Part shown: piece by piece, positions 41,487 through 50,900 of the stretch
How positions within the stretch are numbered: the first letter of the stretch is position 1
Layout of the letters: each line of letters begins with the position of its first letter
Origin: Globisporangium splendens
Taxonomy: Eukaryota > Oomycota > Peronosporomycetes > Pythiales > Pythiaceae
Direction of reading: 5' to 3'
Assembly: GCA_006386115.1 (NCBI GenBank)
Contig: VFIW01000008.1
Coordinates: 806,001-870,000 of the forward strand
Length of the DNA: 64,000 nt
Made by a program: the position numbers and the translations under genes
Notes under the pieces: generated by a model
Database searches by the model: none
What the model was told of the DNA's origin: nothing
What the model saw: only the letters and a program-made list of their open reading frames with translations

Positions 41487-42889
41487 TTTGGTTTTCTTGA
41501 GGGGACATTGGGGCTGTTCAGGTTCATCGCGTCGTCACCATCTTCCGCTGTGAGCATCAGGGTTTCGTCTCTATCTCGCTTCCTGGGTTGTGGAGGTAAC
41601 TCGGTTGTGGGCGAGTGATACACCACAAGCTGATTCTCCTGAGATGCGAACGACCAACCGTGATGTCCGCTGAGCTGGTTTGGCTCGAACTTTTCTCGTT
41701 CGTCCAGCGATGGAGCCACCTCTAAATCTTCCAAACTGGAATTGTCGCTTTCCTCCATTGAATCCTCCGCAACTGGTTCGAAGTCGAATTGGCCGGATCG
41801 GTCAGTCTTGAACTCCGTCTTGCTCCTTTCGGATCCTTGGAGATGCTTCGCTAACGAGGAGCTCGTCATATTCGCCGGTGACGATGGTTCGTTTAGGGTT
41901 CTGAAATGCAGACTGTTGTAGTGTTCTTTTGCGAATTTCATCACGATTGGAAGTGGACTGCTCGTAGCCTCTGCTTCGATTCTGTCCTGACGAAGCTCGT
42001 CTTCCCATTGCTTCCCCGTGCACGCATGCTCTTTGGCTGACAGAAACTGGCCACCTGCGTGGACTCTGGATTGTGGCTTGTAAATTGCAAAGCCTTTTCG
42101 GTTTCCGTACGTTGTCTCGATGAGCACGAAGACTTTTCTCTGCAAAGCCTTGGCAGCCATCCGCAAGGACTCCGGTCCACCCCACATGGACCCTGGTAGC
42201 GTGGACGACCGGCTGGAGGAGCTACTTGCGATATCATTGAAATAGTCGAGAACATCTGCTTTCCTTTCTTTTGGGCTCATTTTTCGATCCCCTCTCCCCA
42301 ATGCTTCGAGTATTCCCAGATGCGTTCCTTCAGGAAATTCAAGATCGAAGTTGAGACGTGCGGCCGCGTTCATACTTTGCTTGATTCTGCTCGCGGTTGC
42401 CTCGAGCAGCTTCTCATTTGCCATGTTGTCATGCGTGATTTGGAGCATCGCTTCCGCCACTGCATAAAATTGGCAATTTCCGGTAGGTGGTGTCGTTGCT
42501 TCTGCAAGTCCGTTGGCGTCCATCACGTCTTGAAGCGTGTACTCCCCATCCCAGTCCATGATGTCGTTACGGTTCGGGTTGAGCTCAGCATGTCTTTCCA
42601 CGTGCACCTTCATCAGCTCGTCCATATCTCGTCGAAAGCGCATCAGTTCTTTTGCCCATCGGATGTCCTCCTTGGAGATTTGTCTTGGTCCATTTTTCTG
42701 GCTTGCCTTTGACACGGGTCCTTTTGTATTCGCTACTCCGCCGTTTGGTTTCGCCTTCGCCTGTTCTTTGAGATTGCCGATTTGTTGTACTGGAATTCCT
42801 GTTCCTACTGTAAACGATGCATTTTTTGTTAGATTTCTTGGGTTGGAGTTCGGTTGTGGGCTGGACGTGTTGGTCACGTCAGGCGTCAC
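41294..42889 (-). CDS. LINE-A OTU-like cysteine protease ORF
   Basis: 531 codons in this frame, likely true only to about 41490. After a disordered N-terminus and a helical stretch (IRWAKELMRFRRDMDELMK) comes PPTGNCQFYAVAEAMLQ, the OTU nucleophile motif with Cys at residue 139 (codon 42475-42473). It is followed by MAAKALQRKVFVLIET and KFAKEHYNSLHF, the OTU C-terminal His motif (His 323, codon 41923-41921). OTU enzymes are ubiquitin-type deconjugases or proteases; OTU-like domains have been reported in a few non-LTR retrotransposons. The Asp usually before the GNC motif is absent. Role here, polyprotein processing or host ubiquitin removal, is inferred. Confidence 0.72.
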   Translation of the reverse strand: MTPDVTNTSSPQPNSNPRNLTKNASFTVGTGIPVQQIGNLKEQAKAKPNGGVANTKGPVSKASQKNGPRQISKEDIRWAKELMRFRRDMDELMKVHVERHAELNPNRNDIMDWDGEYTLQDVMDANGLAEATTPPTGNCQFYAVAEAMLQITHDNMANEKLLEATASRIKQSMNAAARLNFDLEFPEGTHLGILEALGRGDRKMSPKERKADVLDYFNDIASSSSSRSSTLPGSMWGGPESLRMAAKALQRKVFVLIETTYGNRKGFAIYKPQSRVHAGGQFLSAKEHACTGKQWEDELRQDRIEAEATSSPLPIVMKFAKEHYNSLHFRTLNEPSSPANMTSSSLAKHLQGSERSKTEFKTDRSGQFDFEPVAEDSMEESDNSSLEDLEVAPSLDEREKFEPNQLSGHHGWSFASQENQLVVYHSPTTELPPQPRKRDRDETLMLTAEDGDDAMNLNSPNVPSRKPKCSRDDWRSKETPCRNAETSSARCRSIGKGSRSNGNKKPNAPFLCSRPIMMCGRRQLSMNGSEC

Positions 42890-42996
42890 GGGATTCGCGT
42901 TCTCGCTCGGCTTGTTTTCCTCGCTGGCTTGAGGACTCTCTGCTGCTGGTTGAAGGGGCTGTTTCAGTTTGTCGATACTGTCTGAGACCGACTCTT

Positions 42997-44736
42997 TTAT
43001 TTCCGCTGCCTGGCGAAAGTGGCTGGCTTTCTCGGAAGTTTACTCACGATCTCGTCGTCTGCGTAAATGCAGTTGTTAGTTTTTAGTTCCTCTTCCGTTG
43101 CCTTACATGCTCGCGCGAAATGTCCCGCTGCCCCGCAGATTAAACAAGGAGCAATTCGATACTTGGATGCGTGGTGATGGATGATCGTTCGCCCTCGCCA
43201 AATAATTCGTCTGACATCGATAAGCGCTTTTGGACACAATTCGTCTTCAAAGAGCACCTCCCACCACTGCGATTGGTGGGATATTGGGCCGTACTGATCA
43301 AGTGGGTAGGCGTAGAATCGCTTGCCTGTCGTCTGCTTCAAGTATTCTAAAAACAAGGCCATATTCATTGAGCGAGCAGTGTTCAAAAGCTGAATTTTGT
43401 ACCTGGATCTCGATTCTGCGTTTTGTAGCCCGTCCGCTCCCAATTGCCTGTTCCAAACGTTGTTTGCCTCCGGTCGCTCTCCGGTTGTCTCCGTCTGGTG
43501 CGCGGATATGAGCTGCACCAATTGGTGTCGGAAGGGGATCGTCATTTTGTTCCATTTCGCCGCTGTGCTCCTGTCAAAGAAATAGAAGTGGAGAGAGTGA
43601 GTGCTGTCATTATATCCCGCAGCTTTGAGGTCTTTCAGCATCGGCATTGTCTCTTCCATTTTGCCGTCATTTCGGTATCTCGCTGCTTGCAAGATGGCTT
43701 CCATGATTCGTCCGGTCGATTGGTGATCTTTGTAAACCTGTGTTGCATCCGATAATTTGCCGACCAACTCTCCTTCCACCTGAGCTGCGATGGTGTTCTG
43801 GAAGCGGAAAAGGGTGTCCCCATCACACACTCGCCGTAGGAATTGAGGCAGGTGTCGAATCAGGAGTTCGCCTTCCACGATCGCTATCATGATTTCCCAT
43901 TCCATCGTTGTCGGCTGGCGCAGGGTTACTGAGTACTCGAACTTTTGCTTGCAGTGTCGGATCATGTTGCTTTGTTCCTCCTCCGAGTATTTGTCCGATT
44001 TGAAGGTGAAGGGTTGGGTACCTTGCTCTTTGGCTTTTGTTTGACTGTTGGTGCTGGTTTGCGAACCCCATGGCGAAGCCTTGGTTTCTTCTGCCAGCTT
44101 GTTCTGGTCAATTCTCTTTTGGATAAGCGCTACCACTGTCCACGATGACCGGTGCATATCCTTGCATAAATCTTGGATCGTCCGCTTCCACTCCGGAAAG
44201 GATTTTCCCTTTTCAATTGCCAGTAGACGGAAAAGGTCTACCAGCGCGTCCGCTTCTTCTCCATTGAGTGTTGGGTAATTGTCGTTCGCCTTTTTTGGTT
44301 TCTCCAGAATCCGCATCCCGTTGTAAAGAGCCGTGAACATTAACCGCACTTCGTATTCAATCTCCACTTTGTTGACCGCGTTTGGTGACACACGCAACTT
44401 TGCGGCGAGGGCTTCGTATCTCTCCACTGGTGTAGTCTCCGTCGACGCTTCTTTTCGAGAACCTTCCGCACGCGATGGTGTCGTGCCCTCTTCAATGGTC
44501 CTTATCTTTTCTTGTCCTCCTGCTTTTAATTGGGCCGTATCGTTCGTATGCACAGAATCTAGGGCTCCCCCTTCTTCGTGCTGCGACGCTCGTACAGCCA
44601 AATCTGCGTCGACTTGCGCACGTCCACTCCGCAGCGCGGTGGCTGTCTTTGTGGAAACACCTTCTGGAGCTTCCTTCCGCGCGGCCCCCTCCTTTGGTTG
44701 CTCCATATTCGTCATGGAGACCTCAGGAGAAAGCAT
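42997..44736 (-). CDS. LINE-A ORF1 protein with CCHC zinc knuckle
   Basis: 579 codons from ATG 44736 (MLSPEVSMTNMEQPK); the frame is open upstream to 44865 without ATG. A low-complexity N-terminus is followed by a helical region (RYEALAAKLRVSPNAVNKVE, FRLLAIEKGKSFPEWKRT) and an RRM-like part (YNDSTHSLHFYFFDRSTAAK, WWEVLFEDELCPKALIDV). It ends with a CCHC knuckle (CLICGAAGHFARAC, about 43105-43150). Expected to bind element RNA. The OTU frame starts about 110 bases downstream. Confidence 0.8.
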   Translation of the reverse strand: MLSPEVSMTNMEQPKEGAARKEAPEGVSTKTATALRSGRAQVDADLAVRASQHEEGGALDSVHTNDTAQLKAGGQEKIRTIEEGTTPSRAEGSRKEASTETTPVERYEALAAKLRVSPNAVNKVEIEYEVRLMFTALYNGMRILEKPKKANDNYPTLNGEEADALVDLFRLLAIEKGKSFPEWKRTIQDLCKDMHRSSWTVVALIQKRIDQNKLAEETKASPWGSQTSTNSQTKAKEQGTQPFTFKSDKYSEEEQSNMIRHCKQKFEYSVTLRQPTTMEWEIMIAIVEGELLIRHLPQFLRRVCDGDTLFRFQNTIAAQVEGELVGKLSDATQVYKDHQSTGRIMEAILQAARYRNDGKMEETMPMLKDLKAAGYNDSTHSLHFYFFDRSTAAKWNKMTIPFRHQLVQLISAHQTETTGERPEANNVWNRQLGADGLQNAESRSRYKIQLLNTARSMNMALFLEYLKQTTGKRFYAYPLDQYGPISHQSQWWEVLFEDELCPKALIDVRRIIWRGRTIIHHHASKYRIAPCLICGAAGHFARACKATEEELKTNNCIYADDEIVSKLPRKPATFARQRK

Positions 44737-44900
44737 TCGCTTATCGCTCTTTATAAAGGCTCGTATACTCAGTTCAGTATATTCGCCCCTTTCCAATGAT
44801 CTTGGCAGTGGACTGTCGATTGTCGTCGTGGTACATGTACTCCCGATACAAACAGCTGGTACCAAGGCTGTCTGTCCTGTAGAAGGCTAGATCGAAAGTG
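44737..44900 (-). other. LINE-A 5' leader
   Basis: 164 bases from the element's 5' end, beside the target duplicate, to the ORF1 ATG. No longer LINE-A copy is in the window to prove this is the true 5' end, but the abrupt meeting with the duplicate fits a complete reverse transcript. Confidence 0.6.
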
Positions 44901-44913
44901 TGGGAACAGATCC

Positions 44914-44947
44914 ACCTTCATGTAATGGCTGATTATGGCCCATTACA
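44914..44947 (-). repeat. Gypsy-A copy 1, 5' LTR, last 34 bp
   Basis: ACCTTCATGTAATGGC...CATTACA completes the LTR interrupted at 19278. The outer flank is GCGTA, which does not match TGTCG at the other end of this element. Confidence 0.9.
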
Positions 44948-45427
44948 GCGTACGCGTGCTGCAGTGTAATGGCGCGCTCGGATTTGAACGCGATGGCCGA
45001 GGGCCGCGCCGATCGCTGTATTTCCCACGACGCGAGCGCGATGACTTTGTGATGGCACGCGGCATACAGCTTGATGGAGGGGGATGGCGGCGAGAGTTCA
45101 CGCATCGTCTTGTCCGGTTTAGTCTACACAGCAAATTGTAAACTCAGCGTTATGTTGTTAGGGCGTGCGTTTGACCGGGGGTGGAGAAACATACACAAAT
45201 AATCTTGGGGGGTGAGCTGCTGGTCTGTGTAGGAGTGAGCTGTTGGCGCAAGTGAGCGCGAAGGCGGAGCTTTGCTCGATGGCCACACACTTTTATCTAA
45301 TCATGGCTCTTGAAACATGCCATGACTAGTTTATGGTATCTTAAGGATATCAATTCAAAAAAGGGTGTAATTCAAGGTCACTGAAGCAGTGGGTCATGAC
45401 CTGACTGTGACTTTTTCTCTTTTACTT
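44948..45427. other. Spacer between inverted Gypsy-A copies, left part
   Basis: A GC-rich stretch (44948-45141) is open on the plus strand to a stop at 45141 and reads ALGFERDGRGPRRSLYF, RERDDFVMARGIQLDGG, WRREFTHRL. It may be the end of a host exon or chance. 45142-45427 shows nothing recognisable. Confidence 0.3.
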
Positions 45428-45457
45428 ACAGTCCGCGACAGCATCCATGAGTCTTTT
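45424..45457 (-). other. Exon-1-like 30-mer with splice donor, repeat of 2895-2924
   Basis: On the minus strand ATGGATGCTGTCGCGGACT is followed at once by GTAAGT (45429-45424), a perfect donor. 29 of 30 bases equal 2895-2924. Together they suggest a duplicated first exon (MDAVAD) of a host gene. Downstream on the minus strand no partner exon was recognised. Confidence 0.35.
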
Positions 45458-45860
45458 TGCTGTCATTTTTATACCTACTTATATTCGTACAATAAAAGAC
45501 CTCAAAAGATAGAAAATTTTGCCAGCTGTCGAGTGGTGGCGCTTGCGTCTCATGTAACGGTTTGGGGTCTTCTTGAGATCTGATTGGTCGAAAGTCGGAA
45601 AGTCGGAACTTGATTGGCTGAAAGTCGGGGACGATGGCTTGGACTCGGAGGAGGAGGTGGCAACTTGATGGCAAATTGGAAAGTGAATTGAATGGAGGAC
45701 TTAGTTCACTAGCGCTACGTCTAAGCCTCCCTGCATGCATGCCTATCCTTTTCTTCAACTGATTCGACTTTTCTTCCTATCCAGGTGTCCTGCCTGCACT
45801 TGTATTTTTATCTGACTAGTTCCATATAACTGTATATATTAGTGTTACATATGAATGAGA
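45458..45860. other. AT-rich spacer without recognised features
   Basis: About 400 bases between the exon-like 30-mer and the hairpins. Short frames only; nothing supported as a gene. Confidence 0.5.
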
Positions 45861-45988
45861 GCCTGACCTCGGACTCGAGGTCAGGCACACGTTACACATG
45901 CCATGACGCTCCGCACGCCAGGCACGTGCGAAGTCAGGCACATGCCGATCCTACTCGCGTGCCTGGCGTGCGAGGTCAGGCACACGTG
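45861..45988. repeat. Hairpin cluster with repeated GTCAGGCACA
   Basis: Hairpin 1: 11-bp arms GCCTGACCTCG and CGAGGTCAGGC with a 4-base loop (45861-45886). Hairpin 2: perfect 14-bp arms at 45912-45925 and 45959-45972 (CGCACGCCAGGCAC). AGGTCAGGCACACGT recurs at 45878 and 45974. It may be part of a foldback element or a structured RNA; no terminator context. Confidence 0.6.
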
Positions 45989-46155
45989 ACATCTCAATTC
46001 AAGGTCTGGGGGCTGAGTTGTGGAGAATAGCGCTTAATTCAGCGCAGATGAATGAGAGAACGCAAGGGGACACGAGCGGCTTGAGGACATCTATACCCAC
46101 ATAAAGGCTACCGAAAAAGTAGAGGAGGAAAGTGAAAACGATACGTGCTCCGACA
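45989..46155. other. Host spacer next to Gypsy-A copy 2
   Basis: No gene seen. It ends in CGACA (46151-46155), the exact reverse complement of TGTCG at 3102-3106. Confidence 0.5.
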
Positions 46156-46804
46156 TGTAATGGGCCATAATCAGCCATTACATGAAGGTGGATCTGTTCC
46201 CAGATCTAGTGTGTCACACACCACCTTCAGCGTGCATTGTGGAGACACAAATAACAAAGGGATTACAGTAATACAGTCCCCACATGCACGTGTGACGTCA
46301 TTCGATGACGTCACGAGTGTTCTCTGTGCTGATCAGTGCAGAATGTTGTTCTCATGCACTAATCAGTACTGAGCAATGACATCCATGTACTAATCAAGTA
46401 CTGAGTGATGGTTCCTGCTTGGGAAACTGGACTGGCGACGAGACCGACGTGTGTCTGCCACCTGGAGTGAGTGGCGCGAGCCAATCACTTTGCAGGGATT
46501 TTACACAAGACTTGAAGTTCAAGCTTCTCGAAGATCTCGCAGGTTCAACGTCAGTGTACCCAAGGTTTTATATATCAGATTCATAGGTTTTATTGTGTAT
46601 ATTTAGGTTTTAGTTATAAAACCTGTAGGATCCCTTGGGGTTCATTTGTAAGTAGCGACAGGAACCATAACCATTTTTAATTCAGTTGCAAATTTTCCTC
46701 CAAGCCCTCAAGTCTTCTTCTCCCTCCAAGTCGGGAGATCGCTTCCTCTGGCACAAGCGTGTGTGCCGTGTTTGAGGGACTGTTGTTGACAGCGCCCTCT
46801 TACA
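46156..46804 (+). repeat. Gypsy-A copy 2, 5' LTR
   Basis: 649 bp, TGTAATGG...CTCTTACA, the same length as the copy-1 LTRs. The double TGACGTCA palindrome lies near 46295. PBS TGGTAGTACTTCGAGCGG starts at 46807. Confidence 0.93.
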
Positions 46805-46923
46805 CCTGGTAGTACTTCGAGCGGTCCTTCCAACGACCCAGAGAAGTGAAGAGGTTTGACGACGCGGCTTCAAGCACGTCGCGCATTCCTGTCCAAGACC
46901 CTGCGAGCATCCTTGTTCGGAAC

Positions 46924-47973
46924 ATGGATGCTACAGGAACCCCACTCGGTCCAGCAGTACCGGAAACTGTCGAGTTGGCTATTGAGGGTTTCCCTCATTT
47001 GTCTTCTCATGAGTGGATGGCGCTTGAGCGCATGCGAGATGTCATCGGAGAGGCTGCTGTGGTCAGTCTGCCTCGATCGGCGTCTCCGGAGGACCAGAAG
47101 AGCGCGGTGGTCAGCTTCATGCACCACGAGATCATGTCCTCCCGGAAGCAGCTCGCAACCCCTGTTTCCTCAATCAGGACGGTGCCACTGAAGCTTGACG
47201 TCTCTCCGTATCGCGGCGGAGAGAACGAACCTCTCTCACGATGGTTCGTCGAGTTGGATGCAGCCATCACTGCAAGACAACTGCGAGACCCTTCGCAGCA
47301 AGTGTTGTTCGCGATGTCCAACCTTGCGGGTCGTGCGAAGAGCTGGGCGTATGGTAAGCGTTTAGCCGATCTAAACTGCTTCCCCAGCTATGACCACTTC
47401 AAGACTGAACTCAAGAAGGCGTTTGAACTTCCACAGAGTGAGTTCCGTGCGCGCGCCGAGTTCCTCAAGCTTCGTCAAGGCCGTTTCGACCTTCACTCGT
47501 ATGCACAACGTACTCGCTATTTGGTGTCGAGTATCGTTGACGAGCCGATTGACGTTCCGACGCAAGTCGTGACGTTCATGGCGGGTCTGAACGATGGTCC
47601 GATTCGGAACCAACTGTTCCGCGAGTATCCCAAGACGCTGGACGAAGCCATCGAACGTGCGATGCAAGAAGAGTTCAGCATCAAGCAAGCCAAGTTCTAT
47701 GGGTTTGCGTCAAGACCAATGCGGCAACCAAACGTTGCGCATGACGGTCCCGAGCCCATGGACATCTCGTATATTTCCACGCCTGGAAATGAGCGTCCTC
47801 GCAACGATGGGAAGTGTTTCTGTTGCGGGAAGCCGGGTCACATTGCTCGGAACTGCAAGGTGTCTTCGCCGGGTCGGCAAACGACACAGGGTACTCGTTC
47901 GAACAACCACGATCGTTCTTACGGTCGTCGGTTCGAGCGGTCGCCTGGGCCAAAAAACGGGAATGGACAGTAG
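46924..47973 (+). CDS. Gypsy-A copy 2 Gag
   Basis: 349 codons from ATG 46924 (MDATGTPLGPAVPETVELAI); the frame is open upstream but lacks ATG. Gag core: HLSSHEWMALERMRDVIGE, NEPLSRWFVELDAAITARQ, MSNLAGRAKSWAYG and LPQSEFRARAEFLKLRQG. A CCHC knuckle, CFCCGKPGHIARNC, lies near residue 300, and the tail is basic. It is intact, unlike the copy-1 gag, so it could supply Gag in trans. It has the same codon count as the Gypsy-C gag before its premature stop is allowed for. Confidence 0.92.
   Translation: MDATGTPLGPAVPETVELAIEGFPHLSSHEWMALERMRDVIGEAAVVSLPRSASPEDQKSAVVSFMHHEIMSSRKQLATPVSSIRTVPLKLDVSPYRGGENEPLSRWFVELDAAITARQLRDPSQQVLFAMSNLAGRAKSWAYGKRLADLNCFPSYDHFKTELKKAFELPQSEFRARAEFLKLRQGRFDLHSYAQRTRYLVSSIVDEPIDVPTQVVTFMAGLNDGPIRNQLFREYPKTLDEAIERAMQEEFSIKQAKFYGFASRPMRQPNVAHDGPEPMDISYISTPGNERPRNDGKCFCCGKPGHIARNCKVSSPGRQTTQGTRSNNHDRSYGRRFERSPGPKNGNGQ
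47952..47958 (+). promoter_or_regulatory. -1 frameshift slippery site A AAA AAC (Gypsy-A copy 2)
   Basis: The gag frame reads CCA AAA AAC GGG with stop TAG at 47971-47973. After a -1 slip the ribosome reads CGG GAA TGG ACA, the start of the pol frame (REWTVGVGPPTG). Confidence 0.82.
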
Positions 47974-50900
47974 GGGTGGGGCCTCCTACTGGCCCGGAAA
48001 AGAGGACTGTGGGCGTTGTGGAGACACAGGACTCTGACCCCTATGTGCATCAAGCACATGCAGTTTCCACTATGAGTGAGAAGAGTGTCAGTCAAACGTC
48101 AAGTTTGATCGTTCACAGAGTTCATGTAGACGGTATTGCAACGCCTCTACGAGCTTTGGTTGACACTGGTGCGTCGAACAACTTTGTTCGAAATGAAGTG
48201 ATCGTCAGGCATGGTGTCTTCGTGCCTGATGCGAATGAAGAGAAGACAATGATTGTCCGGTTGGCAAATGGGTCAACTGTGAAGATGTCGAAGCGCGTGG
48301 TGCGCTTGGCGATGAAGTGTGAAGATTTACGAGGTGAAGACGAGTTTATTTTACTCGACCTCGATGACAAGTTTGACATCATCCTGGGAATGCCGTGGTT
48401 GAAGCGTTATCAACCTAGCATTGACTGGATGAATATGAAGATCTCCGTTGGCAAGTCACGCGATGTTGACTTGTGCAGCACAACAACGGATGAAGTGGTA
48501 TGGGTGTATACATCTGTGGAAGAGATCCCAGATGACCCTTGTGATATTGCGGTGTGCGATGGCCCCCCATGTTCACAAGTGGTACCCATTTTGAAGAAGA
48601 TGAACGGAGGTGGAGCAGTCAGGCGCCAGAAAAAGACTGTCTCCTTTGCCATCGACGACGGCAAGGTTCGCGATGGCGTTGACAAGAGCGAATGGAAGAG
48701 GAACAAACACCCTTCCCAAGACAAGAAGACCAGCAAGAGAAGTTTTTCATCAAGAGTTTCGAGTACCCCTGATCAAGGTACAAGTGGTGATGACGAAGGG
48801 AGTGTCCAAGCACAAGACATTCCAAGCGAGTTTGTGAATATCGCGGTTTACAATGAAGAAGGTGACGTGGATGTAATCCGTCACGTGAAGATTGAAAATC
48901 CTCCAGGTTCAGTCGAAGAGTTGATTTCCTTGCCATCAATGAGCAAGAAGACACTAGAGCGCAGCCTAGCGAGAGGCGATATTGCGCAGGTGTGTGTGAT
49001 CGTCGAAATGGTCGACGAAGGCTTCGTCAACACAGCATCGAGTGCGGATGCAGATGTGTTGGACGAAAAGACACGGAAGGAAAGGTTCGAGGAGCAGTCG
49101 TGGGACGCCCTCAAGAAGAACCCCGTGTATGCGCTTGCCAGGGAATATGAAGATATTTTCCCTGGCAAGGTGCCGGACGAATTGCCATTCGACAGAGGCA
49201 TTCGTCATGAGATTGATGTACTTCCTGGCACGAAGTACTGCATCACGAGGCAATGGCTGTTGCCAAAGGAACAAGTCGAGGCAACCGACGAGTTCTTTGC
49301 ACAACGTGCTGAGGCTGGTCATGTGCGGGAGAGCAAGTCTCCGCATTGCAGCCCCACTTTCTGTGTGAAGAAGGCAACTGGAGGTTGGCGCATTGTTCAC
49401 GCTTTCAACAAGCTGAACAACGCGACAATTCCAACCCAGACTCCGGTTCCACGCAAGGACATGATCCTTGATGGAATGGTTGGCAGCACCGTCTTCAGTG
49501 CTATCGATCTGAAAGATGGGTTCTATCAGATTCGAATGCGCGAAGACAATGTTCCACTAACCGCAGTGAGTACCCCGAGTGGTATGCTGTGGGAATGGTT
49601 AGTGATGCCACAGGGACTGAAGAATGCTCCTGCGACCTTCAATCGAATGGTCACGAACGTTCTTCGTCCTCTGCGAACATTTGCACCAAGTTACTTTGAC
49701 GATATTTTCGTTCATAGTAAGGCCGCGAATGGGAAGTCTGATGTCGATGTTCATCTCGATCATCTTCGTCAAGTTTTCCAGGTCATGCGTGAGAACAAAC
49801 TCTACGCAAACTTGAAGAAGTGCATGTTCTTCGCCCCCGAGATCCCTGTTCTCGGTTGTTTTGTGGGCAAGAGCGGTGTTCGAGTCGATCCGGAGAAGGT
49901 CAAAGCTATTGACGATTGGCCAGTGCCTCAGAACGTCAAACAGCTGCGACAATGGTTGGGTCTAGCCAACTACTTGCACAAGTACATACGCGCAATTATG
50001 CAGCGTTGGTGCAACCCCTCACACAGCTCTTGAAGAAAGACGTTGAGTGGAAGTGGTCGAAAGACCATGAGACGGCGTTCGAAGAAGTCAAGAGGAGTCT
50101 TCGAGAAGCTCCTGTGTTGGCTCTGCCAAACCACGACAAGCCGTTCCACGTCGTCTGTGATGCGAGCGACTATGCCATCGGTTGCGCATTGATGCAACAC
50201 GATGATGAGGGTCATGAGCGAGCTGTGTCGTATCAGTCACGACAACTCCGACCCGCAGAACGGAACTACCCAGTTCACGACAAGGAACTTCTGGCGATGA
50301 AGTATTCTTTGGTCAAGTTCCGTGTGTATCTGCTTGGCGAGGAACGCTTTGCTATCTACACTGATCACGCATCTCTGCGTACGGCAGTGAAAACTCCTCA
50401 TTTGTCACAAAGAATGGCGAGATGGTTCTCCTTCTTTGCAGAGTACAACTTCGTTGTACACTACAAGCCAGGCAAGACGAACATCTTAGCCGATGCGCTG
50501 TCAAGACGTCCGGATTACGATCCGAAGACCAAGAGTGAAGACACGGACGGAGCGTGTCGACTCTGTGAAGATGTTCAAGCGATCGCGGTGCGAGCAGCGA
50601 CTACAGTGCGAGAAGAGATCGTCGAAGGGTACAAGTCTGACGAAACATGTCAGGACTTGTTGAAGTACTTCAAGGACCCTTCCGACAAAGCACTGCAAGG
50701 TCTTCCGTCGCGCACAAGATCGCGAGTTCACCGCTTCCGAGTACACAATAGGTTGTTGTACTATGCGGTCGAACAAGGGGATACAGCAAGGATTGTTGTT
50801 CCCAACGACGAAGGTCTGCGTCATCGACTCTTGTATGAGTACCATGACGGTCCTTCGGGTGGCCATCTCGGACGTGAGAAAACGTTTCTCAGTCTTTCCC

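Larger units (their letters stand above)
19279..44900 (-). mobile_element. 25.6-kb concatemer of four LINE segments with one target duplication
   Basis: Four same-strand LINE segments abut without other DNA: LINE-A 3' part (19279-22038), LINE-B 3' part (22039-26050), LINE-B nearly full (26051-35616), LINE-A full (35617-44900). Each begins exactly at its own 3' tail, (CT)n for A and ATAAAG-type for B. TGGGAACAGATCC occurs at 19266-19278 and 44901-44913 and once only in the unoccupied LTR near 3706-3720, so it is the target duplication of the whole block. I saw no TSD copies at the inner junctions. Confidence 0.88.
35617..44900 (-). mobile_element. LINE-A segment 2, apparently full length
   Basis: About 9.28 kb from (CT)n 3' tail to the 5' end next to the target duplicate TGGGAACAGATCC at 44901. 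Order on the minus strand: about 164-base leader, ORF1 with CCHC, an OTU-like protease ORF, a helical segment, APE endonuclease, RT and RNase H. Lesions: frame change near 41490, at least one in the endonuclease near 40300-40040, and a 1-base loss near 36655. Segment 1 matches its 3' 2.76 kb at about 99 percent by eye. Confidence 0.87.
3107..44947 (-). mobile_element. Gypsy-A copy 1, Ty3/gypsy element carrying two insertions
   Basis: Its 3' LTR is 3107-3755. Its 5' LTR is split into 18664-19278 and 44914-44947 by LINE sequence, and the two parts sum to the same 649 bp. Pol is split by Gypsy-B at 5018-13571. Removing both insertions and one copy of each target duplication leaves about 7.65 kb in the order LTR, PBS, gag, pol, PPT, LTR. 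By eye the two LTRs differ at about ten positions. The flanks do not match (TGTCG on the left, GCGTA on the right), which fits later recombination. The copy is dead: gag has a 2-base deletion, pol is interrupted and the chromodomain has a nonsense codon. Confidence 0.9.

Noticed and set aside
44935..45141. Small plus-strand ORF starting in the LTR remnant
   Set aside because: Its first codons are LTR sequence; the rest may be a host exon fragment but no homologue is recognised, so it is kept only as a note in the spacer entry.
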